From Syntrophomonadaceae bacterium (lineage in GTDB: Bacteria > Bacillota > Dethiobacteria > DTU022 > PWGO01), in the NCBI GenBank assembly GCA_003554525.1, contig PWGO01000103.1, positions 1-36,543 of the forward strand: 36,543 nt of DNA. Reading direction: 5' to 3'. Shown here piece after piece: positions 1 to 7,378 of this stretch (the first letter of the stretch is position 1; each line of letters opens with the position of its first letter). Below the pieces are notes generated by a model. That model was given only the letters and a program-made list of their open reading frames with translations, was not told the origin of the DNA and did not search any database. Made by a program: the position numbers and the translations under genes.

Positions 1-260
1 AAAAAAGCTTCTCCTTCTTCCACTACCTCTAACGTACGTACCTTGCCCCGGTAAAACTCTTCGTCCCCTTCAACCCGGTAACCGTCTTCCTCCATTTCTT
101 GTGACTCCGGTACTACTTCCATCTCTTCTTTCTCTACTAACTTCCCTTGCGCCACTTCCCCCGGGAATAGAAACTCATTTCCCGCATAAAAAAGTGCAGC
201 CAACAGCAGTATAATAACCGCGTATATAAATTTCTTTTTCCATCCTCTATTTTCCACCAC
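1..260 (-). CDS. YibE/F-like membrane protein, N-terminal fragment cut by the window edge
   Basis: An open frame on the minus strand begins at tandem GTG codons (260 or 257) behind a GGAGAGG ribosome site at 267-273 and stays open to base 1, giving 86 codons of a longer protein. The product has a basic start, one hydrophobic helix at about residues 11-27, then an acidic linker and a segment reading GKVRTLEVVEEGE, which resembles the first extracytoplasmic part of YibE/F family proteins. That family is multi-spanning and of unsettled function. It follows tatC in the same direction after a gap of about 100 bases. The family call rests on a short fragment and is tentative; that a gene is present is fairly sure. 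Confidence 0.5.
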   Translation of the reverse strand, partial: MVENRGWKKKFIYAVIILLLAALFYAGNEFLFPGEVAQGKLVEKEEMEVVPESQEMEEDGYRVEGDEEFYRGKVRTLEVVEEGEAF

Positions 261-363
261 AAACAACCTCTCCGGCCTTATTCAATAGTAAATCAAACCA
301 TTCCAGTAAATTTATTCTGCATGTTCATGCTTTTTACCTTCTATAATAAACTGGAATTTGAGC

Positions 364-1152
364 TTATTCTACCTGGTTTTTTATCTTGCGTTTGTAAATA
401 ATACCTGATATTATCACACTTATTTCATACAACAGTAAAAGCGGTCCCGCCATAAATAATTGTGAAATCATGTCCGGCGGGGTAAAGAAAGCAGCCATAA
501 TAAATATTACAAAAATAATGTACTTCCGGTTCTTTCTCATAAAATCCGGGTTAACCAAACCCACCCCGGTCAAGATCATTACTACCAGGGGCAACTGAAA
601 AACCAGCCCGAAAGGAATTACCAGCCCTAAAGCAAATGAAATATAGTTGTCCACCGTTACATTAGGTTCTACAGTGTCCCCACCAAAGCCTATAAAAAAA
701 TCAAAAGCCAGTTCCAGGATAACGCTGTACGCAAAAAAAACTCCCAGTGCAAATAAAAATACAGACAAAGGCAGGCCTGTTATCACGTATTTTTTTTCTG
801 TAGAAGAAAGGCCGGGCAATAAAAAAGCAATAATCTGGTATATTATCATGGGCAGGGAAATAACTAATGCCAGGATAAACGCCACCTTTAAAGTGGTAAA
901 AAACATTTCCGTAGGGTGGATAAAAATAATATTTTCCGGGCCGGGGACGGCCAGTATGGCATCCAACACGTACTCGTTTGACAGGTAGAACCCGGCTATC
1001 AAGCCTATCACCAGGTTAATTATAACCACCATCAAGCGGCGCCTGAATTCCTCCAGGTGTTCCATAACAGACATTTGCCTGCCTTCTTCTTGTACTGGTT
1101 CTTCTTTTTGTCTTCTGCGTAGAAACCTGTCTCTTAATGACGTTTTAAACAC
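364..1152 (-). CDS. tatC: Sec-independent protein translocase TatC
   Basis: The 262-residue product is the core membrane receptor of the twin-arginine pathway, which exports folded, often cofactor-bearing proteins. It carries the family start MSVMEHLEEFR at residues 27-37, six hydrophobic segments, and the conserved FTPPD at 223-227. The longest start (GTG at 1152) adds about 26 charged residues ahead of MSVMEHL. TatC proteins often begin close to that motif, so the ATG at residue 27 is an alternative. The 5' end overlaps mobB by 8 bases, so the two are probably co-transcribed. No tatA/tatB gene is visible here. Its place after moeA and mobB fits export of molybdenum enzymes, which is an inference from context. 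Confidence 0.96.
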   Translation of the reverse strand: MFKTSLRDRFLRRRQKEEPVQEEGRQMSVMEHLEEFRRRLMVVIINLVIGLIAGFYLSNEYVLDAILAVPGPENIIFIHPTEMFFTTLKVAFILALVISLPMIIYQIIAFLLPGLSSTEKKYVITGLPLSVFLFALGVFFAYSVILELAFDFFIGFGGDTVEPNVTVDNYISFALGLVIPFGLVFQLPLVVMILTGVGLVNPDFMRKNRKYIIFVIFIMAAFFTPPDMISQLFMAGPLLLLYEISVIISGIIYKRKIKNQVE

Positions 1153-1651
1153 CCCCGATTATTTTCTTTTCCAGTAGCTCCACCAGTTCCTGAATCTGGT
1201 CCCAGCCAAACAGCGGGATTTCCCACAAATTAAGTTTTTCCCGATCTATTTCCCCTACCAAAGCCAGCAAATTATCTTCTTCCTGGCAAAGCAGGGGGGC
1301 ATCTCCACGGACAACTTCTACCTTCGGCTTGTTTTCTCTTTTGTAACCTTCGGTAATGATTATATCCACTTCTCCGGCTTTTTTGGCCAGCTCTTCCAGG
1401 GGGATTTCCGAATCTACCTTTTCTATAATAGCCAGTTTCGAAGCAGAAGAAATCATTACCACATCAGAACCTGCCTGGCGGTGCTTCCAGGTATCCTTAC
1501 CTGGTTTATCCATTTCAAAATCATGCACGTCATGCTTGACAGTACATACCCGGTATCCCTTTTGTTTTAATTCGGGAAGCAGCCTGCAAATCAAAGTTGT
1601 TTTTCCGCTGTCAGAATGACCCACAATAGAAATTATGGGGAAAAAACCCAT
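1145..1651 (-). CDS. mobB: Molybdopterin-guanine dinucleotide biosynthesis adapter protein MobB
   Basis: A small P-loop GTPase of 168 residues. The Walker A motif GHSDSGKTT lies at residues 11-19, followed by KHDVHDFEMD and ITEGYKRE, the usual MobB landmarks. MobB binds GTP and assists the step that attaches GMP to molybdopterin. Its ATG shares a base with the TAA stop of moeA (TAATG), a typical sign of translational coupling, and its 3' end overlaps tatC by 8 bases. A mobA gene is not in the window. Length is normal for a stand-alone MobB. Confidence 0.94.
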   Translation of the reverse strand: MGFFPIISIVGHSDSGKTTLICRLLPELKQKGYRVCTVKHDVHDFEMDKPGKDTWKHRQAGSDVVMISSASKLAIIEKVDSEIPLEELAKKAGEVDIIITEGYKRENKPKVEVVRGDAPLLCQEEDNLLALVGEIDREKLNLWEIPLFGWDQIQELVELLEKKIIGGV

Positions 1652-2880
1652 TACTTCACCTCCGGAAGCCTGGTTAACTCTACTTCTATGGTATCCCCCG
1701 TTTCCAGGGGAGAATTATCCCGGGGAAGATAAATTAAAGAATTTGACTTTAACAATGAAGAAAGCACACCGGCCCGCTCAAACCGGGGATCCCTGACATA
1801 GTAATATCCTTGCCGGTAGGTACACCAGCTACGTATAAAGCGGGGGTCTCTCCCTCCTCTTTGTACAGGGTGCTCCAGGAAAGCGTTAACCAGTGGACGG
1901 CGCCAGTTTTTCCGCCCGGTCATCCTGTAGAAAAAAGGGCGCACAAACAAGTCAAAAGTGAGCGAGGCCGCACCCGGGTTACCCGAAAGACAAAACAGCA
2001 TTTTCTTTTCCTTTCGCGCAACCATCATGGGGGTGCCCGGTTTCATGTCCAGCCCGTGAAACATTTCTCCGGCCCCCGTTTCTTCTGCTACCCGGGGTAG
2101 CAAATCATAATCGCCAGCAGAAACCCCGCCGGTAGAAACTACTACATCGCATTCACTGATTGCACGGTTAAATGCCGGTACCATACTGTCTACATTGTCA
2201 GGTACCGGCCCATAATTTACAGGTATTCCACCGCAGGCTTCCACCATGGCTCCAATCATTACAGTGTTACTATCGTAAATTTGAAATTCCTTTCTGGGAG
2301 CACCAGGTGGAACCAGCTCAGAGCCCGTGGAAATCACTGCTACTACTGGCTTCTGGTAAACCAAAGCTTCCACCCTTCCCAGCGAAGCAAGGACACCCAG
2401 GTGAGCTTCCTGGATCACGGTACCGTTGGTCATAATGCGTTCGTTTTCTTTTATGTCTTCACCAACCCGTACAATATTTTCTCCACTTTGAAAGGCTTTC
2501 TGCAGTAAAACCTGGTCACCTTCCGTACTTACTTTTTCCCGGGCTACTACAGCATCAGCCCCTTCCGGGACAGGTGCGCCCGTCATTACCCGCACACAAC
2601 AACCCGGGGTCACTTTACCGGCAAAAAAAGAACCGCTGCCCACCGTATCCAGCACCTTTAAGATAGCCGGGCTGCCGTTTTCCTCAAACCTCACGGTATC
2701 TGCAGCCCTGAAAGCATACCCGTCCAGAGGCGAACGTTCAAACGGGGGAATGTCCATCTCTGCCAGTACATCTTCCGCCAACACACGGCCCCTGGCTTCT
2801 TCGAGGGGAACCTTTTCCGGCAATTTATGGTATGGACATTCCAGTATCAATTCCCTGGCCTTTTTAATATCCGTTCCCAT
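1651..2880 (-). CDS. moeA: Molybdopterin molybdenumtransferase MoeA
   Basis: The 409-residue protein inserts molybdate into adenylylated molybdopterin, the last common step of molybdenum cofactor synthesis. Family landmarks appear in order: SPLDGYAFR near residue 49, MTGAPVPEGADAVV near 100, STGSEL, STGGVSAGDYD in the MoCF-binding domain, GLDMKPGTPM, and CLSGNPGAA before the C-terminal domain IV. Length is typical of bacterial MoeA. It is the first gene of the moeA-mobB-tatC run. An AGGGG stretch lies about ten bases before the ATG. A dispersed repeat (family A) sits about 50 bases upstream of the start. I see no molybdenum-cofactor riboswitch in the leader. Confidence 0.96.
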   Translation of the reverse strand: MGTDIKKARELILECPYHKLPEKVPLEEARGRVLAEDVLAEMDIPPFERSPLDGYAFRAADTVRFEENGSPAILKVLDTVGSGSFFAGKVTPGCCVRVMTGAPVPEGADAVVAREKVSTEGDQVLLQKAFQSGENIVRVGEDIKENERIMTNGTVIQEAHLGVLASLGRVEALVYQKPVVAVISTGSELVPPGAPRKEFQIYDSNTVMIGAMVEACGGIPVNYGPVPDNVDSMVPAFNRAISECDVVVSTGGVSAGDYDLLPRVAEETGAGEMFHGLDMKPGTPMMVARKEKKMLFCLSGNPGAASLTFDLFVRPFFYRMTGRKNWRRPLVNAFLEHPVQRGGRDPRFIRSWCTYRQGYYYVRDPRFERAGVLSSLLKSNSLIYLPRDNSPLETGDTIEVELTRLPEVK

Positions 2881-2929
2881 ATATCAAAAACCCCTGCTTT
2901 CCACTATTAAGTAAATTCATTAAGTATAT

Positions 2930-2942
2930 GTAACTACTCAGG
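2930..2942 (-). repeat. Dispersed repeat family A, copy 1
   Basis: GTAACTACTCAGG on the plus strand, i.e. CCTGAGTAGTTAC on the minus strand. The identical 13-mer recurs at 11291-11303 and 16817-16829, with weaker copies at 3061-3080, 22738-22750, 22915-22927, 22994-23004, 23433-23444 and 36370-36394. All lie between genes or at a gene end. Confidence 0.75.
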
Positions 2943-2960
2943 CATCCACTGCTGCGCCAG

Positions 2961-3026
2961 GGGGACGGTTCCATCGTCTTCCCTTCGGCCTTGCGCACAG
3001 CTAAAGGTGACGCTCGAACCGTCCCC
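2961..3026. repeat. Inverted repeat GGGGACGGTTC / GAACCGTCCCC
   Basis: Perfect 11-base arms at 2961-2971 and 3016-3026 enclose 44 bases. RNA from either strand could fold into a long stem. It sits between two oppositely oriented family A copies, so the 2930-3077 stretch may be one compound element. No T-run follows on either side, so a terminator role is not supported. Confidence 0.75.
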
Positions 3027-3060
3027 GCTAAGCACAACATGCCTCTTAACTTACCCTTAC

Positions 3061-3080
3061 TTGGCTTGAGTATTTACAAG
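3061..3080 (+). repeat. Dispersed repeat family A, divergent copy
   Basis: TTGGCTTGAGTATTTACAAG aligns with the stretch at 11287-11306 with about three differences. It is inverted relative to the copy at 2930-2942. Confidence 0.55.
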
Positions 3081-3208
3081 TATATTAAAAACTCGCCAGC
3101 CCGGGCCAAGCAGTTTCTGCTAAATTATAATTCCACTATAATATAATAACAGATTTTTTTCCTTTTCCATAGAGTAACTACTAAAACCTCAACATCCTCA
3201 TAAAAAAA

Positions 3209-3250
3209 CAAGAGACAAGACCCCCATTCAAGATGCAAGATAAAAGATAA
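3209..3250. repeat. CAAGA-rich repeat, similar to the alaS 3' end
   Basis: Contains ACAAGAGACAAGA, then CCATTCAAGA (3224-3233), CAAGA and TAAAAGATAAAAG. The same CCATTCAAGA and the following words occur on the minus strand in the last codons of alaS (18671-18717). Confidence 0.5.
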
Positions 3251-3268
3251 AAGCTCCTCCACCAGGGC

Positions 3269-3304
3269 TGATCGTTATACCCACTTGACACCGGCAAGTG
3301 GGTA
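3269..3304. repeat. Dispersed repeat family B, copy 1, forming a hairpin
   Basis: The 26-base core TGATCGTTATAC..CACTTGACACCGG (3269-3294) matches stretches at 15082-15107 and 36434-36459. In this copy TACCCACTTG (3278-3287) pairs with CAAGTGGGTA (3295-3304), a 10-base stem with a 7-base loop. Confidence 0.7.
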
Positions 3305-3352
3305 CCCCCCATTCAACTAGCAAGTTTCCTGAGGCAAGTAACTGGATAAAAG

Positions 3353-3369
3353 CCCCCCCTACCTTAATT
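3353..3369. repeat. Repeat family D, C-run plus CCTTAATT module
   Basis: CCCCCCCTACCTTAATT resembles the complement of AATTAAAGGTGGGGGGG at 15194-15210. In both places it lies within about 100 bases of a family B copy. Confidence 0.45.
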
Positions 3370-3400
3370 GCATTCAATCCCTCAAAAGAGTATTATATTA

Positions 3401-3435
3401 GTAGAGTAGAGTAGAGTAGAGTAGAGTAGAGTAGA
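3401..3435. repeat. Seven tandem copies of GTAGA
   Basis: A perfect pentanucleotide microsatellite of 35 bases, located 140 bases before the M28 peptidase start. Such tracts can change copy number by slippage. Distance to the start makes a coding phase-variation role unlikely; an effect on promoter spacing is possible but unproven. Confidence 0.9.
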
Positions 3436-3574
3436 TTAAGCTATATTAAATAAAGCTGCCATATACAAATACTATTTAATTTGAGAACTATTACTGCTTC
3501 TAATCTTTTCAAATTCTAAGAAAAACGGAAAGATAGGGAGCATGATTACACAATATTGAGATAGGAGGTCAATA

Positions 3575-4465
3575 ATGTCCCTGCAGGAAAAAGCAAACCA
3601 ACAAAAACTTTATTCCCACGTGGAATTCTTAACCGGGTTAAACCCGCCCCGCAACTACCACCACCTGGACTCACTCCACCGTGCGGCTGATTATATCGCC
3701 CGGGAACTGAGCGATTATGGTTGCAGAACCTGCGAACAAGCCTTTGAAGCACAAGGAAATACATACCGCAATATAATCGGAAACCTGGGCCCAAAAACCG
3801 GTGAACGAATAATAGTGGGTGCCCATTACGACGTAGCCGGTTACCAGCCAGGAGCCGATGACAACGCCAGTGCCGTAGCCGGGCTCCTGGAAACAGCCCG
3901 GCTACTTTCCGCCCATCGCGGTTTAAATAAAAGAATCGAGCTGGTTGCTTTCTGTCTGGAAGAGCCCCCCTTTTTTGGAACCAGTAAAATGGGAAGCGCC
4001 GTTCACGCCAATAGCCTGAAAGAAGAAGGAGCCAGGGTAGAACTAATGATCTGTTTTGAAATGATAGGTTATTTTACAGATATGCCGGGCTCTCAATCTT
4101 ACCCGGAACTTATGGACGGTGCATCATATCCCAACAAAGGAAATTTCATTGCCGTGGCAGGGATTGGCAGGTATTCCCATCTCAACGAAAGACTGTGCTG
4201 GTTGATGAATAAATATTCACAAATAGAGGTTCTGGAGGCTACTTTTGCTACACCGCACGGCCTGGTAGGCCTTTCCGACCACAGCAGCTACTGGCGGAAC
4301 GATTATCCGGCAGTAATGATCACCGATACCAGTTTTTTACGCAACCCCCATTACCACCAGGTCACGGACACTATCGATACACTGGACTTTTCACGTATGG
4401 CTGAAGTAGTAAATGGAGTAGCGGGAGCCATACTGGAGATGGCCGGCACGGATGAAAAAAAGTAA
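3575..4465 (+). CDS. M28-type zinc aminopeptidase-like protein
   Basis: The 296-residue product has the M28 peptidase fold pattern: GAHYD (His84), GADDNAS (Asp95), EEPPFFGT (Glu129/130), CFEMIGY (Glu162) and NPHYHQVTDT (His259/261), the expected two-zinc ligands and catalytic acid. No signal peptide or membrane helix is seen, so it is probably cytosolic, unlike many secreted M28 enzymes. Substrate is unknown; the family cleaves N-terminal residues or removes acyl and glutamyl groups. The ATG follows a good AGGAGG site. It stands first in a plus-strand run before the DUF134 gene, 106 bases away, but no shared function is evident. Confidence 0.88.
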   Translation: MSLQEKANQQKLYSHVEFLTGLNPPRNYHHLDSLHRAADYIARELSDYGCRTCEQAFEAQGNTYRNIIGNLGPKTGERIIVGAHYDVAGYQPGADDNASAVAGLLETARLLSAHRGLNKRIELVAFCLEEPPFFGTSKMGSAVHANSLKEEGARVELMICFEMIGYFTDMPGSQSYPELMDGASYPNKGNFIAVAGIGRYSHLNERLCWLMNKYSQIEVLEATFATPHGLVGLSDHSSYWRNDYPAVMITDTSFLRNPHYHQVTDTIDTLDFSRMAEVVNGVAGAILEMAGTDEKK

Positions 4466-4571
4466 CTGACTTGTTTTATTCCACCTCCACACTTTGATTT
4501 TAATCACTCTAAAATGAACTTGCTAAATTGCCGTATTTCTATTATTATCTATTAAAAGGAGAGTAGTAACC

Positions 4572-5000
4572 ATGCCCAGGCCACCCAAATGGCGTAAAAT
4601 ATCGTTTCTGCCCAACTTTACTTATTTCAAGCCGGCGGGAATACCTTTAAAAAAAATGAAAGAAGTGCATATAGAGGTAGAAGAGCTGGAAGCCATCCGC
4701 TTGAAGGATATGGAGGGCCTTGACCAGGAAGAATGTGCTCAAAAAATGGGGATATCCAGGGCTACTTTCCACCGTATTATTAACTCGGCCAGGTCCAAAA
4801 TTGCAGGCGCGCTGGTAGAGGGAAAAGCTATCCGCCTGGATTACGGCAAAGATGTTCTGGAAAATATAAATTGCGAACACTGTGGCACACGCGTAAAATT
4901 TAACCAGGGTCACCCGGAAAACAACCTGGAATTCTGTCCCCGAAGCATGAGGATAAAATGCCCCTCCTGCGGCCATAAAATATCCACCCGGCAACTTTAA
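4572..5000 (+). CDS. DUF134 (UPF0251) DNA-binding protein
   Basis: A 142-residue protein starting MPRPPKWRKI, the family signature. A helix-turn-helix like sigma-factor region 4 spans roughly residues 58-88 (LDQEECAQKMGISRATFHRI). A C-terminal zinc-ribbon-like part contains CEHC, a further Cys in EFCPRS, and CPSC. The family is widespread in anaerobic bacteria and archaea and presumed to regulate transcription; its targets are not established. AAAGGAGAG precedes the ATG. An IS200/IS605-like hairpin lies only about 20 bases after the stop. Confidence 0.9.
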   Translation: MPRPPKWRKISFLPNFTYFKPAGIPLKKMKEVHIEVEELEAIRLKDMEGLDQEECAQKMGISRATFHRIINSARSKIAGALVEGKAIRLDYGKDVLENINCEHCGTRVKFNQGHPENNLEFCPRSMRIKCPSCGHKISTRQL

Positions 5001-5010
5001 CCTGAATTGC

Positions 5011-5040
5011 CAAGAAGTCGCCCACTTCTTTAAGTGGGTG
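5011..5040 (+). repeat. Hairpin resembling an IS200/IS605 right-end stem-loop
   Basis: CCCACTT (5021-5027) and AAGTGGG (5032-5038) pair around a CTTT loop, preceded by CAAGAAGTCG. The order AAGAAG, C-rich arm, CTTTAA loop, G-rich arm, TGA is reminiscent of the subterminal hairpin at IS200/IS605 right ends. No tnpA or tnpB is nearby, so at most this is a remnant. There is no T-run, so it is a poor terminator. Confidence 0.35.
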
Positions 5041-5122
5041 AATATAAATCGAAATAAAATAAAGGTCAACTATTACCATAACCGGCAACACCAATTTTCA
5101 TATTTTCCCTGGGAGGAAAGAG

Positions 5123-7378
5123 ATGCTGGAAGAGATAATAAACCAGTGGAAAAACGACCCGGAAATAATATCTAATATAAGCCGATGGGAGATTCTGCCG
5201 GAAAAAAAAGCGGAATACGCCAGTTTTCCAGAGTGGGTAGAACCTCAATTAAAAAAAGCCCTGCAAAACCGGGGCATTGATAAGCTTTACACCCACCAGG
5301 CGGAAGCGGTGGAAACCGTGTACCGGGGCAATAACGCAGTGGTAGTAACTCCTACTGCTTCTGGCAAAACCCTGTGCTACAACCTGCCCGTGCTGAACCG
5401 TATTATAAACGAACCCCACGCCAGGGCCCTGTACCTTTTCCCTACCAAAGCCCTGTCCCGCGACCAGGTTGTCGAGCTCCTGGGGCTGGTTGAAGAAACG
5501 GGTATAGAAGTCAACACCTATACTTACGATGGAGACACCGGCACCAGCATACGCAATCACATACGCCAGAAAGGTCACCTGGTGGTTACCAACCCGGACA
5601 TGCTTCATTCCGGCATTCTTCCTCACCACACCAAGTGGATGAGGTTGTTTGAAAATTTAAGATATATCGTGATAGATGAAATGCACCATTACCGGGGTAT
5701 CTTTGGCAGCCACCTGGCCAACGTAATCCGCAGGCTAAAGCGCATATGCCGCTTTTACAAGAGTAACCCCACCTTTATTCTCTGCTCAGCCACCATAGCC
5801 AACCCCCGGGAGCTGGCGGAAACGCTCCTGGAAGAACCGGTGGTGGAAATATCCCAAAACGGTGCGCCTCATGCCCAAAAACACTTCCTGTTTTATAACC
5901 CCCCCGTAATCAACCGGGAACTGGGTATCCGCCGCAGTGCCATGCTGGAAAGCCAGAAACTGGCGGCTCGCCTGATCCAGGAAGGAGTGCAAACCATAGT
6001 ATTTACTCGCAGCCGCCTGGGGGTAGAAGTGCTCCTTTCCTACCTGCGCGAAAAGTTCAAAAGCCTGCCCGGTCACGATTCCGGCCTACGGGGTTACCGT
6101 GGAGGTTACCTGCCCAACGAGCGACGCGCTATCGAAGAAGGCTTGCGCCGGGGAGAAATTAAAGGAGTAATATCCACCAATGCCCTGGAGCTGGGTATTG
6201 ACATAGGCCGGCTGGACGCCTGTGTTATCACCGGTTATCCCGGCAGTATAGCCGGTACCTGGCAGCAATCCGGCCGGGCCGGAAGAAGAACAGGTCAGTC
6301 GCTGGCCGTACTGGTAGCCAGCAGCGCGCCACTGGACCAGTTCATGGTAAACCACCCTGATTATTTCTGGCAGAACCCCCCGGAAAAAGCAATGGTCAAC
6401 CCCGACAACCTTATAATTTTAACCAACCACTTGCGATGTGCCGCCTTTGAATTGCCCTTTAAAGAAGGAGACACTTTTGGAAACGCACCGGTGCAAGAAA
6501 TCCTTGATTTTTTGGCCGAAGAAGAAGTCCTTTACCGCAGCGGCGGACAGTACCACTGGATGGAAAATTCTTTCCCCGCCGAAGAAATAAGCCTGCGCAG
6601 CGCCACCAGCGAAAACGTGGTAATTGTAGATAATACCGAAGCCCAACCCCGGGTTATAGGAGAAGTAGACCGCTTCAGCGCCCCTATGCTGGTCCATGAA
6701 GAAGCCATTTATATGCACGGAGGGCAGCAGTATCAGGTAGAAAAACTGGATCTAGAAGAAAAAAAAGCCTACGTGCGTGCTGTTTCCGTTAACTATTTTA
6801 CTGACTCCAACCTTTCCGTAGACCTGAAGGTAATGGAAGTATTTGAAGAAGAAAAAGAGAAAGTGCATCGCCACTGGGGAGAAGTAAGGGTAAACGCCCT
6901 GGTTTCCATGTTTAAAAAGATAAAATTCAACACCCACGAAAACATCGGTTCGGGGCCGGTTAACCTGCCGGAAACAGAAATGCACACCACTGCTTTCTGG
7001 ATTTCCTTCCCGGAAGGAACTCTCAAGGGAATGTCCAGGTCAGAGGTGCAATCCGGGCTCATTGGCCTTTCCCACCTGGCTTCCCACCTGGCGCCCCTGT
7101 TCCTTTTGGGCGACCCGCGGGACATGCGCGCCGTTTCCCAGGTAAAATCCCCCTTTAACGAACTGCCCACCCTCTACCTTTACGACAATTACCCGGGAGG
7201 AGTGGGATACAGCCAGGAACTCTTCAAAAAGTGGAAAGAAATATTTAATACTGCCCGGCAGCGAATCTATACCTGCGGGTGCCTGGAAGGCTGCCCTTCC
7301 TGCGTGGGGCCCGTAGAAGAAGTCGGAGAAAAAGGTAAAGAACATACTCTGCAGCTTCTGGAGGTGCTCTGCCCATGA
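5123..7378 (+). CDS. mrfA: DEXH-box helicase with DUF1998 domain, MrfA (YprA) type
   Basis: A 751-residue superfamily 2 helicase. Motif I PTASGKT is at residues 77-83, motif II DEMH near 187, motif III SAT near 222, and motif VI with GRAGRRTG near 385. The C-terminal DUF1998 region ends with a zinc-binding C-x-C-x3-C-x2-C cluster near residues 717-728 (CGCLEGCPSC). Length and domain order match Bacillus subtilis MrfA (about 750 residues), which works with MrfB in nucleotide-excision-independent repair of mitomycin C lesions. Here too the exonuclease partner follows, overlapping by ATGA, which makes the assignment strong. GGGAGGAAAG precedes the ATG. Confidence 0.93.
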   Translation: MLEEIINQWKNDPEIISNISRWEILPEKKAEYASFPEWVEPQLKKALQNRGIDKLYTHQAEAVETVYRGNNAVVVTPTASGKTLCYNLPVLNRIINEPHARALYLFPTKALSRDQVVELLGLVEETGIEVNTYTYDGDTGTSIRNHIRQKGHLVVTNPDMLHSGILPHHTKWMRLFENLRYIVIDEMHHYRGIFGSHLANVIRRLKRICRFYKSNPTFILCSATIANPRELAETLLEEPVVEISQNGAPHAQKHFLFYNPPVINRELGIRRSAMLESQKLAARLIQEGVQTIVFTRSRLGVEVLLSYLREKFKSLPGHDSGLRGYRGGYLPNERRAIEEGLRRGEIKGVISTNALELGIDIGRLDACVITGYPGSIAGTWQQSGRAGRRTGQSLAVLVASSAPLDQFMVNHPDYFWQNPPEKAMVNPDNLIILTNHLRCAAFELPFKEGDTFGNAPVQEILDFLAEEEVLYRSGGQYHWMENSFPAEEISLRSATSENVVIVDNTEAQPRVIGEVDRFSAPMLVHEEAIYMHGGQQYQVEKLDLEEKKAYVRAVSVNYFTDSNLSVDLKVMEVFEEEKEKVHRHWGEVRVNALVSMFKKIKFNTHENIGSGPVNLPETEMHTTAFWISFPEGTLKGMSRSEVQSGLIGLSHLASHLAPLFLLGDPRDMRAVSQVKSPFNELPTLYLYDNYPGGVGYSQELFKKWKEIFNTARQRIYTCGCLEGCPSCVGPVEEVGEKGKEHTLQLLEVLCP

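Larger units (their letters stand above)
2881..3574. other. Gene-free, repeat-rich spacer
   Basis: This 694-base gap separates the divergent moeA and M28 peptidase genes. I find no credible coding frame. It holds, in order: a family A repeat (2930-2942), an 11-base inverted repeat (2961-3026), a second, inverted family A copy (3061-3080), a CAAGA-rich stretch (3209-3250), a family B copy folding into a hairpin (3269-3304), a C-run module (3353-3369) and seven tandem GTAGA units (3401-3435). The last 140 bases are AT-rich and presumably contain the promoter of the peptidase gene, though I could not assign its boxes. Confidence 0.8.

Noticed and set aside
2881-2960. Molybdenum cofactor riboswitch upstream of moeA
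   Set aside because: The short leader lacks the conserved multi-stem sequence and is occupied by a dispersed repeat.
3401-3435. CRISPR-like array at the GTAGA tract
   Set aside because: The units are five bases with no spacers; it is a simple tandem repeat, and no cas genes are present.
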